Of a DNA stretch of 64,000 nucleotides, positions 42,590 through 51,846 are shown piece after piece. Position numbers and translations under genes: made by a program. The notes beneath the pieces were generated by a model. That model made no database searches. It was not told the origin of the DNA and worked only from the letters and a program-made list of their open reading frames with translations. Position 1 is the stretch's first letter. Each line of letters opens with the position of its first letter. This DNA is from Ruegeria arenilitoris (GTDB lineage Bacteria > Pseudomonadota > Alphaproteobacteria > Rhodobacterales > Rhodobacteraceae), in the NCBI RefSeq assembly GCF_013030985.1, contig NZ_WPYP01000009.1:1-64000 (forward strand), read 5' to 3'.

Positions 42590-44136
42590 GCCTGTTTCTC
42601 GACCACCGGCTCTCCCTCGGCATTGACCGCCGGTTCGATATCGGGCCGGACCGGTTCCGCCTCCATCTCGATGACCTCGGGTTCGGCCGTTTCCTCGACC
42701 TCTTCGACTTCGGGTTCCGGCTCGGGTTCCGGCTCGGGTTCGGGTTCCTGCTTGTCCTCAAGCGCGCCGACGATCAGCGGCAGCATGTGAACGCCGGTCG
42801 CAGTTGCGATCTCGGGCGTTTGCGGGGTTTGCCAGCTGAGCGTGTCAAAGCTGCCGCAGTTCTGACAGACAGGGGCCCATTCGGGCTGAATGTCGTGGCA
42901 GTTGTCGCAAACCCATTGCGGCCCGCGCGGCGCGTTCAGCGCCTTGGCCAGCCAGCCCTGCACCACCGCGTCCGAGGCGCCCTCGCCCCGCTCAATCGCC
43001 GCCATCAGGGTATAGGCGCGCGCATCGGCCTGTTTTTCCACCACATCACCCAGCGCCCGGCGGGCTTCGGGGAAATCCTCGGCCACGATGTTCAGCTCGG
43101 CCAGAATCAGGCGGGTTTCCGGATTCTCGGGATGAATGCGTGTCAGCGCCGTAAACCGCTTGATCCGCGCCTCGGGGGTTTCATCCGGTGCGATCTCGGC
43201 AAAGGCATGAGCCAGATCAGGGTGCGGCTGCACTTCCCACGCCTTTTTCAGGATCTTGGTCGCGGCACGCGGTTTGCCCTTTTCGATATAGGCCCGTGCA
43301 GCCATCGCAGCGGCAGGCACCAGATCGGGCGACAGGCGGTTGGCCTCGATCGCGTGTTCCTGTTGTTCGACCGTTGCGCCTTCGGCCAGAATATCCTTGG
43401 CTTCGGACAAGGCCAGCACCGCATCGCGGCGCTTGAACACGTCGCGCGGCAAATGACCGGCCTTCAGCTTGGCGGTCAGGGTCGAACGCGCGCCGCTCCA
43501 GTCCTGCGACTTGGTCTGCAGACCCAACAGAATATCCTGCGTTTCAGCATGGCGCGGTTTGATCGCCAGCGCCTTTTCGGCCAGTTTACGGGCTGTTTCG
43601 TCATCGCCCTCGGCCAGCTTCTGTTTCATGATGCCACGCACCCCGACAAAACGGGTGGCGTTGTTGGTGACCAGCTTCTTGTAGGTTTCGGACGCCTTTT
43701 TGGTGTCACCGTTCATCTCGGCCGCCTGCGCCACCAGCAGGTTGGTCAGTTCGGGCTTGTTCAGCAGCTTCTCGGCCTTGTAGGCCTTGTTCATCGCCAC
43801 GCGCCCCTCGCCCGAGGCCAGCGCCATCAGGCCATCAGACAGCGCCTGATAGCCCCGCTTTTCGCGGCTGCGGTCGAAATAGCGCGACAGCGCGGTCTCG
43901 TCCCCGTTGAGGAATTTCAGCGTCGCGATCAGCAGGGTCAGCAGCTTGAAGAACACCCAGATCAAGACAACCAGCACACCCAGCGCGATCACCGATTGCA
44001 GCGGCCCCAGCGTGAATTCCTGACCCCACGCCGTGATCTGCACGCCGCCACTAGTTTCCATCAGGAACATGGCGCCCATGGCCAGCAGGCCGATAATCGC
44101 TACAAAAACAAGGATCTTTAACAATGACCACAGCAT
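42586..44136 (-). CDS. hemY: HemY-type protein with TPR region and C-terminal zinc ribbon
   Basis: A 516-residue inner-membrane protein of the proteobacterial HemY family, two N-terminal helices (about 2-25 and 43-70) and TPR-like helices after them. It lies in the hemD-mic60-hemY locus. Near the C terminus there is a four-Cys zinc ribbon (Cys410, 413, 424, 427 in CDNCHDIQPEWAPVCQNC) and an acidic tail with Glu-Pro repeats. Its exact role in haem metabolism is unsettled; it is not the protoporphyrinogen oxidase of the same name. It ends over the convergent binding-protein gene. Confidence 0.88.
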   Translation of the reverse strand: MLWSLLKILVFVAIIGLLAMGAMFLMETSGGVQITAWGQEFTLGPLQSVIALGVLVVLIWVFFKLLTLLIATLKFLNGDETALSRYFDRSREKRGYQALSDGLMALASGEGRVAMNKAYKAEKLLNKPELTNLLVAQAAEMNGDTKKASETYKKLVTNNATRFVGVRGIMKQKLAEGDDETARKLAEKALAIKPRHAETQDILLGLQTKSQDWSGARSTLTAKLKAGHLPRDVFKRRDAVLALSEAKDILAEGATVEQQEHAIEANRLSPDLVPAAAMAARAYIEKGKPRAATKILKKAWEVQPHPDLAHAFAEIAPDETPEARIKRFTALTRIHPENPETRLILAELNIVAEDFPEARRALGDVVEKQADARAYTLMAAIERGEGASDAVVQGWLAKALNAPRGPQWVCDNCHDIQPEWAPVCQNCGSFDTLSWQTPQTPEIATATGVHMLPLIVGALEDKQEPEPEPEPEPEPEVEEVEETAEPEVIEMEAEPVRPDIEPAVNAEGEPVVEKQA

Positions 44137-44146
44137 GGCAGGTCCT

Positions 44147-45346
44147 TCAGTTCGAGTTTACGCTGGATTGCAGCGCATTTGCGGCGTCCACGGCAGCCAC
44201 CCGCGTCTGGGCCGTCTGTTCCCAATCCGCCAGTGCCGCCTTGGCCGCATCGGGCAGAGTATCAAGTTCGGTCAGCGCCGCGGCAATATCTCCGCCCGCC
44301 AGCGCTGCCTCGGCCCGGGACAGGATCGCATCCGGGCTGTCCCCCTCTTGCGGAGAGACCGAGCGCGCGCCGGTCTGGCGCTGCAGGAATGCGACCAGAC
44401 CCGTAGCCTTGTCCGCGCTACGCGCATCGGCCAGCGCTGCGCGGGCTGCGGGCGCGAACGAGTCCCGCAGGGCAGCCAGGGTAGCAACGCCTTCTTTTGC
44501 CGGAGCGGACAGAGCCTCAGGCACGCTCACGCCGCCGGCTGTCAGGTCAGCCACCAGACCGTCATAGGGCTGGCCTGCGTCCAGTTGGCTATGCACCTGA
44601 GACAGGATCGATGCATTGGTGGCCGCCTGCGCCTTGGCGGCGGCCTGCGCCTCAAGCGCTTGCGCGTCCGTAACCATTTTCTCGACCTCGGCGCGCTGCG
44701 CGGCAAGCGAGTCCTGCAGTTTCTTAAGTTCGGCCTCAAACGCGGCCGAGACCTCGGGCGAGGCGCCTTGCGTCAGCGCACCGCTTTCCAGATCGCTCAG
44801 ACGGCTGGCCAGAGGATCGATCTTGCCCGCCAGCCCGTCGAGGCCGGATTTCACCGCGTCCAGTTCCGCGCCAAGCGGTGTGATCTGATCGGTTAGGGCA
44901 GCGATTTTGCTGTCCACGTCCGAACTGTCAGAATTGTCGGCCAGAGATTTCGTCAGCGCCGCGATCTGGCTGGACTGATCATTGAGCTTCGCCTCAAGCG
45001 CTGCAAGGCCGTCTGACTCACCCGACCCGAACAGACCCGCGCTGCCCGCAGCAAACCCGATCCCGGCCGCAAGCACACCGCCCAGCAGGGCCGGCACAAA
45101 GCCGCCGCGTTTTTCCTGTTCAGGTTCGGCGGGTTTGTCTGCAACCGCCGCAATGGGCGCTTCGGCTTCGGCTTCGGCTTCGGCTTCGGCTTCGGCTTCG
45201 GCTTCGGCTTCGGCTTCGGAAAGGGCCTCTTCTACGGGTGCGTCTGAGTCAACAGACGGCTCTTCCTGCTGCGAGGTGAATTCGACCGTCTCCTCGGATT
45301 TGGGGTCTTCCACCGGCTTTTGATCGGATTTCTTCTTACCAGCCAC
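44147..45346 (-). CDS. Mitofilin (alphaproteobacterial Mic60) homologue
   Basis: A 399-residue envelope protein: an acidic N-terminal domain with a 22-residue Glu-Ala run (about 44-63), one Gly-zipper helix (83-107), a long coiled-coil region (110-265) and a C-terminal mitofilin-type helical domain. I start it at GTG 45346 because AAGGGG precedes it; the longer GTG at 45394 lacks such a site. Mic60 homologues sit between hemD and hemY in many alphaproteobacteria and shape intracytoplasmic membranes; in mitochondria the homologue holds crista junctions. It belongs to the inner membrane, facing the periplasm. Confidence 0.82.
   Translation of the reverse strand: MAGKKKSDQKPVEDPKSEETVEFTSQQEEPSVDSDAPVEEALSEAEAEAEAEAEAEAEAEAEAPIAAVADKPAEPEQEKRGGFVPALLGGVLAAGIGFAAGSAGLFGSGESDGLAALEAKLNDQSSQIAALTKSLADNSDSSDVDSKIAALTDQITPLGAELDAVKSGLDGLAGKIDPLASRLSDLESGALTQGASPEVSAAFEAELKKLQDSLAAQRAEVEKMVTDAQALEAQAAAKAQAATNASILSQVHSQLDAGQPYDGLVADLTAGGVSVPEALSAPAKEGVATLAALRDSFAPAARAALADARSADKATGLVAFLQRQTGARSVSPQEGDSPDAILSRAEAALAGGDIAAALTELDTLPDAAKAALADWEQTAQTRVAAVDAANALQSSVNSN
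45159..45218. repeat. Ten copies of a GCTTCG hexanucleotide
   Basis: A 60-base perfect tandem repeat of GCTTCG encodes the Glu-Ala stretch of the mitofilin homologue on the minus strand. Slippage would change the number of Glu-Ala pairs without breaking the frame, so length is likely to vary between strains. Confidence 0.95.
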
Positions 45347-45400
45347 CGCAATGTTCCCCTTATCGAATCCAATTTCACATGAATAACAGGCCACTCTAGG

Positions 45401-46114
45401 TTAATAGGTGGTCTCGCCGCCCTCAACCCGCATCGCATGTTCCACAAGCTTTTTAACGGCTTTCTGCATTTTCTTCGGGGTCGGCTCTTTGACGATCTTC
45501 AGGCGCGCATAGTCCAAGGAATAAAGGGATTCTGCCGTCGCTTCGCTGATTGCGGCCAGCCACAAAGGCGCCGAACCGGCCCAGATATCGGCAAATTGTC
45601 GCGCCGTTCTGGGCGAAAAGAGGGGCGCGATGACCGGTGTATCTCCGTCTGCGGCCGCGGCTGCCTCGGATGTCAGCGGTAACAGGCGCTGCTGATAGAC
45701 GGGCTGTTCGCGCACGGTCAGGCCCGACTCGGTCAGGCGAGAGGCGATATTGCCCCGACTGTGTTCGCCCCGTAGATGCAACAACGGGCTTTCAGGCCGA
45801 TGCTTCAGCAAATAGGCCACCAGCTCTTCGGCAGTTGCACCGGCCATTTGGGCCTGCCACCCGGCCCTTTTGGCGGTGCCCGTGGTGGCGGGACCGACGC
45901 AGAACGCAGGCATATCCCGCGACAGCCCTTGCGCGATGGCTGCATTTACCCCGTTTGCCGAGGTAAAGATCAGCCCACGCACCCCGTCTGTATCAACGCT
46001 GATCGGCAGCGGCCTGATTTCGAGGATCGGAGAATAGATGACTTCGACCCGTGATCTGGTGCGGGTTGGCAGTTGCGCAACGAACCGTTCAGAGGCAGCG
46101 CGCGGGCGGGTCAT
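45401..46114 (-). CDS. hemD: Uroporphyrinogen-III synthase HemD
   Basis: Closes hydroxymethylbilane into uroporphyrinogen III in the cytosol. The 237-residue product has the two-domain HemD pattern; typical segments are LIFTSANGVNAA (near 55), CVGPATTGTAKRAGW (near 75) and FSPRTARQFA (near 160). Family identity is always low, and the locus (divergent from tsaD, followed by mic60 and hemY) supports the call. ATG 46114 is picked by homology since no strong ribosome-binding site is seen. Confidence 0.87.
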   Translation of the reverse strand: MTRPRAASERFVAQLPTRTRSRVEVIYSPILEIRPLPISVDTDGVRGLIFTSANGVNAAIAQGLSRDMPAFCVGPATTGTAKRAGWQAQMAGATAEELVAYLLKHRPESPLLHLRGEHSRGNIASRLTESGLTVREQPVYQQRLLPLTSEAAAAADGDTPVIAPLFSPRTARQFADIWAGSAPLWLAAISEATAESLYSLDYARLKIVKEPTPKKMQKAVKKLVEHAMRVEGGETTY

Positions 46115-46164
46115 CAGCAAATACAACAGTCGGCGCCTTCCGCCTTGGGATTGTTTGCATCCGC

Positions 46165-46181
46165 GCGGGGTGATACCCCGC
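46165..46181. other. Perfect hairpin between hemD and tsaD
   Basis: GCGGGGT (46165-46171) and ACCCCGC (46175-46181) pair around a 3-base loop, 51 bp before hemD and 31 bp before tsaD. A second small stem, CTTGG/CCAAG (46181-46185 and 46189-46193), is next to it. It lies in the promoter region of both genes and might be an operator or leader element. Confidence 0.35.
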
Positions 46182-46211
46182 TTGGCAACCAAGGTGTAAC
46201 GGATCAGGCCA

Positions 46212-47309
46212 ATGGTGCAAACACTTACCGTCCTCGGATTGGAAAGCAGCTGTGACGACACAGCCGCAGCCGTGGTGCGCCAAACGGATGGCGCAGAGGC
46301 CGAAGTGCTGTCCTCCATCGTGCATGGCCAGACCGATTTGCACAGCGCCTACGGCGGCGTGGTGCCCGAGATTGCCGCCCGTGCCCATGCCGAGAAACTG
46401 GATATCTGCGTGGTTCAGGCGTTAGAGGCCGCGGGCCTCACCCTGGCCGATATCGACGCCATCGCGGTGACCGCCGGGCCGGGTCTGATCGGCGGTGTCA
46501 TGTCCGGTGTCATGTGCGCCAAGGGGTTGAGCGCGGCGACCGGCCTGCCGCTGATCGGCGTCAACCATCTGGCGGGCCACGCCCTGACGCCGCGCCTGAC
46601 CGACGGGATCGCGTTTCCCTATCTGATGCTGCTGGTCTCGGGCGGCCACTGCCAATACCTGATCGCCCACGGGCCAGAGCAATTTACCCGCCTGGGCGGC
46701 ACTATTGACGACGCGCCCGGTGAAGCCTTCGACAAGACCGCCCGCCTGTTGGGTCTGCGGCAACCGGGTGGCCCTTCGGTCGAGGCCGAGGCCCGGTCGG
46801 GCGATCCCAAACGATTCCGCTTTCCCCGGCCTCTGCTGGACCGGCCGGGATGCGATTTGTCGTTCTCGGGGCTCAAGACCGCGCTGATGCGGATGCGGGA
46901 TCAGATCGTTGCGGAAAAAGGCGGTCTGACCCGTCAGGACCGCGCCGATCTGTGCGCCGGGTTTCAGCAAGCCATCGTGGACACTCTGGCCGAGAAAACC
47001 CGCCGGGCGATGGACCGATATCTGGAGGAAAACCCGTCGGACCCGGTGATTGCCGTGGCCGGGGGTGTCGCCGCAAATTCCGCCATTCGCGGCGCGTTAG
47101 AGACTGTTTGCGCTGAAAAAGGCGCGCGTTTCACCGCGCCGCCACTGGCCCTGTGTACCGACAACGCCGCCATGATCGCCTATGCCGGGATCGAGCGTTT
47201 TCGCACTGGTGCCCGCGATGGTCTGGACCTGACGGCCCGACCCCGCTGGCCTTTGGATCAAACCAGCCCCGCCATGTTGGGCAGCGGCAAGAAAGGTGCC
47301 AAGGCATGA
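46212..47309 (+). CDS. tsaD: tRNA threonylcarbamoyladenosine transferase TsaD
   Basis: Transfers the threonylcarbamoyl group to A37 of ANN-decoding tRNAs, in a complex with TsaB and TsaE (tsaE is also in this window, at 57837). The 365-residue ASKHA protein has the metal-binding [20 protein letters not shown] (20 residues from about 36) and [10 protein letters not shown] (near 140). GESCDDT-type N-terminal residues appear as [11 protein letters not shown]. It overlaps gpsA by 4 bp. Confidence 0.97.
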   Translation: MVQTLTVLGLESSCDDTAAAVVRQTDGAEAEVLSSIVHGQTDLHSAYGGVVPEIAARAHAEKLDICVVQALEAAGLTLADIDAIAVTAGPGLIGGVMSGVMCAKGLSAATGLPLIGVNHLAGHALTPRLTDGIAFPYLMLLVSGGHCQYLIAHGPEQFTRLGGTIDDAPGEAFDKTARLLGLRQPGGPSVEAEARSGDPKRFRFPRPLLDRPGCDLSFSGLKTALMRMRDQIVAEKGGLTRQDRADLCAGFQQAIVDTLAEKTRRAMDRYLEENPSDPVIAVAGGVAANSAIRGALETVCAEKGARFTAPPLALCTDNAAMIAYAGIERFRTGARDGLDLTARPRWPLDQTSPAMLGSGKKGAKA

Positions 47310-48268
47310 GTGTTTCTGTTCTGGGATCAGGGGCCTTCGGCACGGCACTGGCAATTTCACTGGCCGGAAACGGGCTGGTCACGCTGTGGTCGCGGGATGC
47401 CCAACAAGCCCGGCACATGCAGAGCAGCCGCGAGAATACCGCACGTCTGCCGAACGTGACGCTGTCCGATGCGATCTCGGTGACGGCCGATATTCAGAAT
47501 GCAGTTGACGCTGACGTGATGTTGCTGGCCGTACCCATGCAGAAACTACGTGCGGCCCTGACGGAACACGCCTCGGTTCTGGCGGGGAAGACGTTGGTCG
47601 CCTGCTGCAAGGGGATCGAACTGTCCTCGGGCCTCGGCCCCATTTCGGTGATCCGCGAAACCATCCCGGACGCGCATCCTGCCCTTCTGACCGGCCCCAG
47701 CTTTGCCGATGACATTGCGCGTGGCCTACCCACAGCGCTGACCCTGGCCTGTGCCGATGACACGCTGAGCCAGGATCTGCAACATGAACTGACCACGGCC
47801 AACCTGCGCCTTTATCGCACCACCGATGTGATTGGCGCGGAACTGGGCGGCGCGTTGAAGAATGTGATGGCCATCGGCTGCGGGGCTGCTATCGGAGCGG
47901 GCCTTGGCGACAGCGCCCGCGCCGCCCTGATGACCCGCGGGTTTGCCGAAATGCAGCGCTTTGCCCTGATGCGCGGCGCACAGCCGGAAACGTTGATGGG
48001 GTTGTCCGGGCTGGGGGATCTGGTGCTCACTTGTTCGTCCGAACTGTCGCGAAACTACCGATATGGCCTGAGTTTGGGTCTGAATTGTCCTTTTGACGCC
48101 CAGACAACGGTCGAAGGCGTCGCCACGGCGCGGGCCATGTCCGAGATCGCCACAAATGAAGGGCTGGACATGCCCATCAGCGCCACGGTGGCGGACCTGA
48201 GCCACGGCCTCTACAGTGTCCCGCAAGCCATCGAAACCCTGCTCAATCGACCCCTCAAGGAGGAATGA
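47306..48268 (+). CDS. gpsA: Glycerol-3-phosphate dehydrogenase (NAD(P)+)
   Basis: Makes sn-glycerol-3-phosphate from DHAP for phospholipid synthesis, in the cytosol. The 320-residue protein has the dinucleotide motif [12 protein letters not shown] (5-16), KGIEL (near 105) and the catalytic Lys in [15 protein letters not shown]. The start codon ATG 47306 overlaps the tsaD stop. Confidence 0.97.
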   Translation: MSVSVLGSGAFGTALAISLAGNGLVTLWSRDAQQARHMQSSRENTARLPNVTLSDAISVTADIQNAVDADVMLLAVPMQKLRAALTEHASVLAGKTLVACCKGIELSSGLGPISVIRETIPDAHPALLTGPSFADDIARGLPTALTLACADDTLSQDLQHELTTANLRLYRTTDVIGAELGGALKNVMAIGCGAAIGAGLGDSARAALMTRGFAEMQRFALMRGAQPETLMGLSGLGDLVLTCSSELSRNYRYGLSLGLNCPFDAQTTVEGVATARAMSEIATNEGLDMPISATVADLSHGLYSVPQAIETLLNRPLKEE

Positions 48269-48269
48269 C

Positions 48270-48539
48270 ATGCTGATCGCCCTCATCGCCCGTGACAAGG
48301 ACGGCGCCCTGCAGACCCGGCTGGACAACCGCGCCGCCCATCTGGCCTATATCGAGGAAACCGGCGTCGTTTCGCAGGCCGGTCCGCTGCTGAACGGTGA
48401 CGCGATGATCGGCTCGCTGGTGATCCTCGAGGTCGAAGACATGGCCGCGGCCGAAATCTGGGCCGAAAACGATCCCTATGCCAAGGCAGGGCTGTTCCAG
48501 TCCGTCGACCTGATCCCGTGGAAGAAGGTCATCGGCTGA
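48270..48539 (+). CDS. YciI-family protein
   Basis: An 89-residue single-domain protein of the YciI/YCII ferredoxin-like fold. The conserved His-containing part is RAAHLAYIEETG (near 25) with a DPYAKAGLF motif towards the C terminus. AAGGAGG precedes ATG 48270. It is co-transcribed with tsaD-gpsA and the EVE gene. Function unknown; a dimeric, possibly hydrolytic active site has been proposed for the family. Confidence 0.9.
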   Translation: MLIALIARDKDGALQTRLDNRAAHLAYIEETGVVSQAGPLLNGDAMIGSLVILEVEDMAAAEIWAENDPYAKAGLFQSVDLIPWKKVIG

Positions 48540-48961
48540 TGGCGTATTGGCTGTTCAAATCCGAGCCATCGACCTGGAGCTGGGACCAGCAGGTTGCCAA
48601 AGGCGATGCGGGCGAAGAATGGGACGGCGTGCGCAACTATCAGGCGCGCAATTTCATGCGGCAGATGGCTGTTGGCGATCGTGGGTTTTTCTACCACTCA
48701 CAAAAGGACAAGGCGATTGTCGGTATCGTCGAGGTCTGCGCCGAGGCCCATCGCGACAGCACCACCGACGATGAGCGCTGGGAATGCGTGGATATCAAGG
48801 CGGTACGGCCGTTCAAAACACCGGTGACGCTGGACCAGATCAAGGCGGATGAGCGTTTGGCCGATATGGTGCTGGTGAAAAACTCTCGTCTGTCGGTGCA
48901 ACCGGTCAGCGCGGCCGAATGGCAGGTGATCTGCGCCCTGGGTGAAACGCTGGCGGATTGA
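48539..48961 (+). CDS. EVE-domain protein
   Basis: A 140-residue EVE-domain protein (thymocyte-nuclear-protein-1 type). YWLFKSEPSTWSW at the N terminus, GVRNYQARNFMRQM and GFFYHS mark the family. The domain belongs to the PUA-like fold and binds modified bases in RNA or DNA, so it may read 5-methylcytosine-type marks. TGATG joins it to the YciI gene. A hairpin at 48967-48999 follows. Confidence 0.9.
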   Translation: MAYWLFKSEPSTWSWDQQVAKGDAGEEWDGVRNYQARNFMRQMAVGDRGFFYHSQKDKAIVGIVEVCAEAHRDSTTDDERWECVDIKAVRPFKTPVTLDQIKADERLADMVLVKNSRLSVQPVSAAEWQVICALGETLAD

Positions 48962-48966
48962 TTAAA

Positions 48967-48999
48967 AGGGAAGGTCCTGACGGATGCAGAACCTTCCCT
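48967..48999 (+). terminator. Hairpin after the EVE gene
   Basis: AGGGAAGGT (48967-48975) pairs with ACCTTCCCT (48991-48999), loop of 15 bases, five bases past the EVE stop. No real U-tract follows, so a weak terminator. Confidence 0.5.
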
Positions 49000-49131
49000 A
49001 CCCCCGCGTGCTCCCTACTCACCACACGCGTATGGAAATCTCTGGTTCTGACCGTCCTGGTCATACTTGGACCATAGCCGGGTTTCGGCAGGCGTTTCAA
49101 ATGCCAAGTCTTTAAAATAAGTTTCAAATAC

Positions 49132-49163
49132 AAAACGCCCACCGATGGGGAGGCGGGCGTTTT
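49132..49163. terminator. Bidirectional terminator
   Basis: AAAACGCCC (49132-49140) pairs with GGGCGTTTT (49155-49163). It has A and T runs on the outer ends, so it works for the EVE operon from the left and the DUF2853 gene (stop at 49181) from the right. Confidence 0.8.
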
Positions 49164-49180
49164 ATTGGGAAACGAACAGA

Positions 49181-49522
49181 TTAGCCGTAGACGGCCTCTT
49201 TGCCGAAATGCTTGGTCAGCATGTAATAGACCACGGCACGGTACTTGTTGCGCTCGGACATGCCATAGGTTTCCAGAACCGAGTTGATCGCTTCCATCAG
49301 CTCGGGGCCATCCGCCAGACCCAGCTTTTTGACGAGGAAGTTGTTCTTGACCGTCTCAAGCTCACCTTCCTGAGTGGCCGCCACGGTCGACGCGTCGGCG
49401 TCATAGATCGCCGGACCACACCCTATGGTGACCTTGGTCAGCAGGTCCATATCGGGGTCCATCCCGCATTTGCCTTTCAGATCTTCAGCGTATTTAGCGA
49501 TCAGCTCGTCGCGTTTTCCCAT
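49181..49522 (-). CDS. DUF2853-family protein
   Basis: A 113-residue mainly helical cytosolic protein of the DUF2853 family, conserved in alphaproteobacteria. Pattern: GKRDELIAKYAEDLKGKCG, then MDLLTKVTIGCGPAIYD and YYMLTKHFGKEAVYG at the end. ATG 49522 is chosen for AGGAG six bases upstream; earlier in-frame starts are at 49528 and 49540. Role unknown. Confidence 0.85.
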   Translation of the reverse strand: MGKRDELIAKYAEDLKGKCGMDPDMDLLTKVTIGCGPAIYDADASTVAATQEGELETVKNNFLVKKLGLADGPELMEAINSVLETYGMSERNKYRAVVYYMLTKHFGKEAVYG

Positions 49523-49670
49523 TTTCATCTCCTGGTTCAAAATTGGTTACCGGCTATACCAGCGCCGCAAACACGGTAACGGGCAGAAAAAAATGCACAA
49601 AGGGAAAAATTCGCTGCATTCCCCCTAAGACCATGCGTTTGACCCTCAGCTTGATTTTCGCATGCCTTTA

Positions 49671-49688
49671 TTTAACATTTATGTTAAA
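49671..49688. promoter_or_regulatory. Perfect 18-bp inverted repeat before the DUF899 gene
   Basis: TTTAACAT, two bases, and ATGTTAAA form a perfect dyad 33 bp upstream of the DUF899 start, in the place of a promoter. It suits a dimeric repressor such as ArsR or TetR family. The spacing of the two TTAA parts is 8, so it is not a CtrA site. Confidence 0.55.
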
Positions 49689-49720
49689 CAAGGGTAACCA
49701 ATTGGAATCAGGAGGTCTCA

Positions 49721-50368
49721 ATGCCCGTATCGCTACCGAATGAGAGCCCGCAATACAGAACCGCCCGAAACACCCTGCTGCAGGCGGAAACCGAACTGAG
49801 AGCGGCTATCGAGAATGTCGCGAACCTGCGGCGCAGCCTGCCCAAAGGCGGCGAAATTCCTCAGGACTATGTTTTCCACTCAGAGCGGGGTGAGCCTGCA
49901 GCGTTGTCGTCTTTGTTTGGCAATCACGACACATTGGCGATCTACTCGCTGATGTATGGTCCGGACGCGCAGGCGCCCTGCCCGATGTGCTCGGCGTTTC
50001 TGGACGGCCTGAATGGGCAAGTCGCGCATATTACACAGAAAATTGCCTTTGCTGTAGCAGCGCAAAACACCCCTGATAAACTGTCACATCTCAAGGCAAA
50101 AATGGGATGGAACGATCTGCCGCTGTATTCCGCGCTTGGTACGGATTATCAGCGCGACTATCTGGCCGAGAGCGAGGACGGAAACCAGTTGCCGATCCTA
50201 AACGTCTTTCAGCGCGATCAGGATGGTATCACTCACTTCTGGAGCTCTGAGCTGTTTTTCGAGCCCAGCGAATGGCACCCGCGGCATGTGGATGCGGCCT
50301 GGCCCCTGTGGAACGTACTGGATTTCACTCCGCAGGGCCGAGGGGATTTCGTACCACCGCTACGCTGA
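49721..50368 (+). CDS. DUF899 (thioredoxin-like) protein
   Basis: A 215-residue thioredoxin-fold protein of the DUF899 family. A CxxC-type active site, CPMC (about residues 87-90), follows SLMYGPDAQAP, and a C-terminal HPRHVDAAWPLWNVLD is typical. CAGGAGG precedes ATG 49721. The inverted repeat upstream suggests repressor control. Redox or arsenate/thiol-linked roles are suspected for the family, but none is proven. Confidence 0.88.
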   Translation: MPVSLPNESPQYRTARNTLLQAETELRAAIENVANLRRSLPKGGEIPQDYVFHSERGEPAALSSLFGNHDTLAIYSLMYGPDAQAPCPMCSAFLDGLNGQVAHITQKIAFAVAAQNTPDKLSHLKAKMGWNDLPLYSALGTDYQRDYLAESEDGNQLPILNVFQRDQDGITHFWSSELFFEPSEWHPRHVDAAWPLWNVLDFTPQGRGDFVPPLR

Positions 50369-50378
50369 CGGCAAAAGA

Positions 50379-50404
50379 AAACGGCGGCCAATCGGCCGCC
50401 GTTT
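50379..50404. terminator. Bidirectional terminator between DUF899 gene and ahcY
   Basis: AAACGGCGGCC (50379-50389) pairs with GGCCGCCGTTT (50394-50404) around a 4-base loop, between two convergent stops. A perfect 11-bp stem with A/T ends. Confidence 0.9.
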
Positions 50405-50425
50405 CATTTCCGATACTTGCGGAAA

Positions 50426-51814
50426 TCAGTAGCGGTAATGCTCGGGCTTGTACGGGCCTTCGGGTTTCACACCGATATAGGCGGCCTGTTCATTGTCCAT
50501 CTTGGTCAGCTTCACGCCGATGCGGTCCAGATGCAGACGGGCCACTTTCTCATCCAGATGCTTGGGCAGGATGTAGACGTCGTTTTTATACTCGTCGCCT
50601 TTTGTGAACAGCTCGATCTGCGCCAGAACCTGGTTGGTGAACGAAGCCGACATCACGAAGGACGGGTGGCCGGTGGCGTTGCCAAGGTTCAGCAGACGGC
50701 CTTCGGACAGCAGGATGATGCGGTTGCCCGAGGGCAGCTCGATCATGTCCACCTGTTCCTTGATGTTGGTCCATTTGTGGTTCTTCAGGCTGGCCACCTG
50801 AATTTCGTTGTCGAAGTGGCCGATGTTGCCGACGATGGCCATGTCCTTCATCTCGCGCATATGCTCGATGCGGATCACGTCCTTGTTGCCGGTGGTGGTG
50901 ATGAAGATATCGGCGCTGGCGACTTCGTCTTCCAGCAGGGTGACTTCGAACCCGTCCATCGCAGCTTGCAGCGCGCAGATCGGATCGACTTCGGTCACTT
51001 TCACACGGGCACCAGCCCCGCGCAGCGATGCAGCCGAGCCTTTGCCCACGTCGCCATAACCGCAGACCACGGCAACCTTGCCGGCCATCATGGTGTCGGT
51101 GGCGCGGCGGATACCGTCGACCAGCGATTCCTTACAGCCGTATTTGTTGTCGAATTTCGACTTGGTGACCGAGTCGTTCACGTTGATCGCCGGGAACGGC
51201 AGGTGGCCGTCTTTCACCAGCTGATACAGGCGGTTCACACCGGTGGTGGTTTCTTCGGACACGCCCTGGATCTGGTCGCGCATCTTGGTGAACCAGCCCG
51301 GGGATGCTGCCATACGCTTGGCGATTTGCGCCTTGATCACCTCTTCCTCTTCCGAACCCGGAACGGGGATGATGTCCTCACCCGCTTCGGCGCGTGCGCC
51401 CAGCAGGATGTACAGCGTCGCGTCGCCGCCATCGTCCAGGATCATGTTCGGGCCTTCGTCGAACAGGAAGGATTTGTCCAGATAATCCCAATGCTCTTCC
51501 AGCGTCTGACCTTTGATGGCGAAAACGGGAATACCGGCCTCGGCAATCGCGGCGGCGGCGTGGTCCTGCGTCGAGAAGATGTTGCACGACGCCCAGCGCA
51601 CGTCCGCACCCAGCGCCACCAGCGTTTCGATCAGTACAGCGGTCTGGATTGTCATGTGCAGCGAACCGACGATCCGCGCGCCTTTCAGCGGCTTTGCTTC
51701 ACCATATTCTGCGCGCAGGGACATCAGGCCCGGCATCTCGGTTTCGGCAATGTCCAGCTCTTTGCGGCCGAACCCGGCCAATGAAATGTCTTTGACGATA
51801 TAGTCCCCGGCCAT
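50426..51814 (-). CDS. ahcY: Adenosylhomocysteinase
   Basis: Splits S-adenosylhomocysteine into adenosine and homocysteine, keeping methylation reactions running. The 462-residue product has [13 protein letters not shown], the NAD-binding [18 protein letters not shown] and the C-terminal KPEHYRY needed for cofactor closure. The start is set at ATG 51814, with GGAG seven bases upstream; ATG 51826 has no such site. A 7-bp hairpin sits in the leader (51847-51871). Homocysteine made here could feed the MetE-like enzyme family, but that is only a metabolic link. Confidence 0.97.
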   Translation of the reverse strand: MAGDYIVKDISLAGFGRKELDIAETEMPGLMSLRAEYGEAKPLKGARIVGSLHMTIQTAVLIETLVALGADVRWASCNIFSTQDHAAAAIAEAGIPVFAIKGQTLEEHWDYLDKSFLFDEGPNMILDDGGDATLYILLGARAEAGEDIIPVPGSEEEEVIKAQIAKRMAASPGWFTKMRDQIQGVSEETTTGVNRLYQLVKDGHLPFPAINVNDSVTKSKFDNKYGCKESLVDGIRRATDTMMAGKVAVVCGYGDVGKGSAASLRGAGARVKVTEVDPICALQAAMDGFEVTLLEDEVASADIFITTTGNKDVIRIEHMREMKDMAIVGNIGHFDNEIQVASLKNHKWTNIKEQVDMIELPSGNRIILLSEGRLLNLGNATGHPSFVMSASFTNQVLAQIELFTKGDEYKNDVYILPKHLDEKVARLHLDRIGVKLTKMDNEQAAYIGVKPEGPYKPEHYRY

Positions 51815-51846
51815 CAGGTGCTCCATTGAGGTAAATCACGTTCGGG

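Noticed and set aside
42586-44136. Protoporphyrinogen oxidase (also named HemY in Bacillus)
   Set aside because: There is no FAD-binding motif; the protein has two N-terminal helices and TPR-like repeats.
45159-45218. Tandem repeat as part of a CRISPR array
   Set aside because: The unit is six bases with no spacers, and it lies in frame in a coding sequence.
49671-49688. CtrA site before the DUF899 gene
   Set aside because: The two TTAA parts are eight bases apart and not seven, and the whole is a perfect dyad, which fits a dimeric repressor better.
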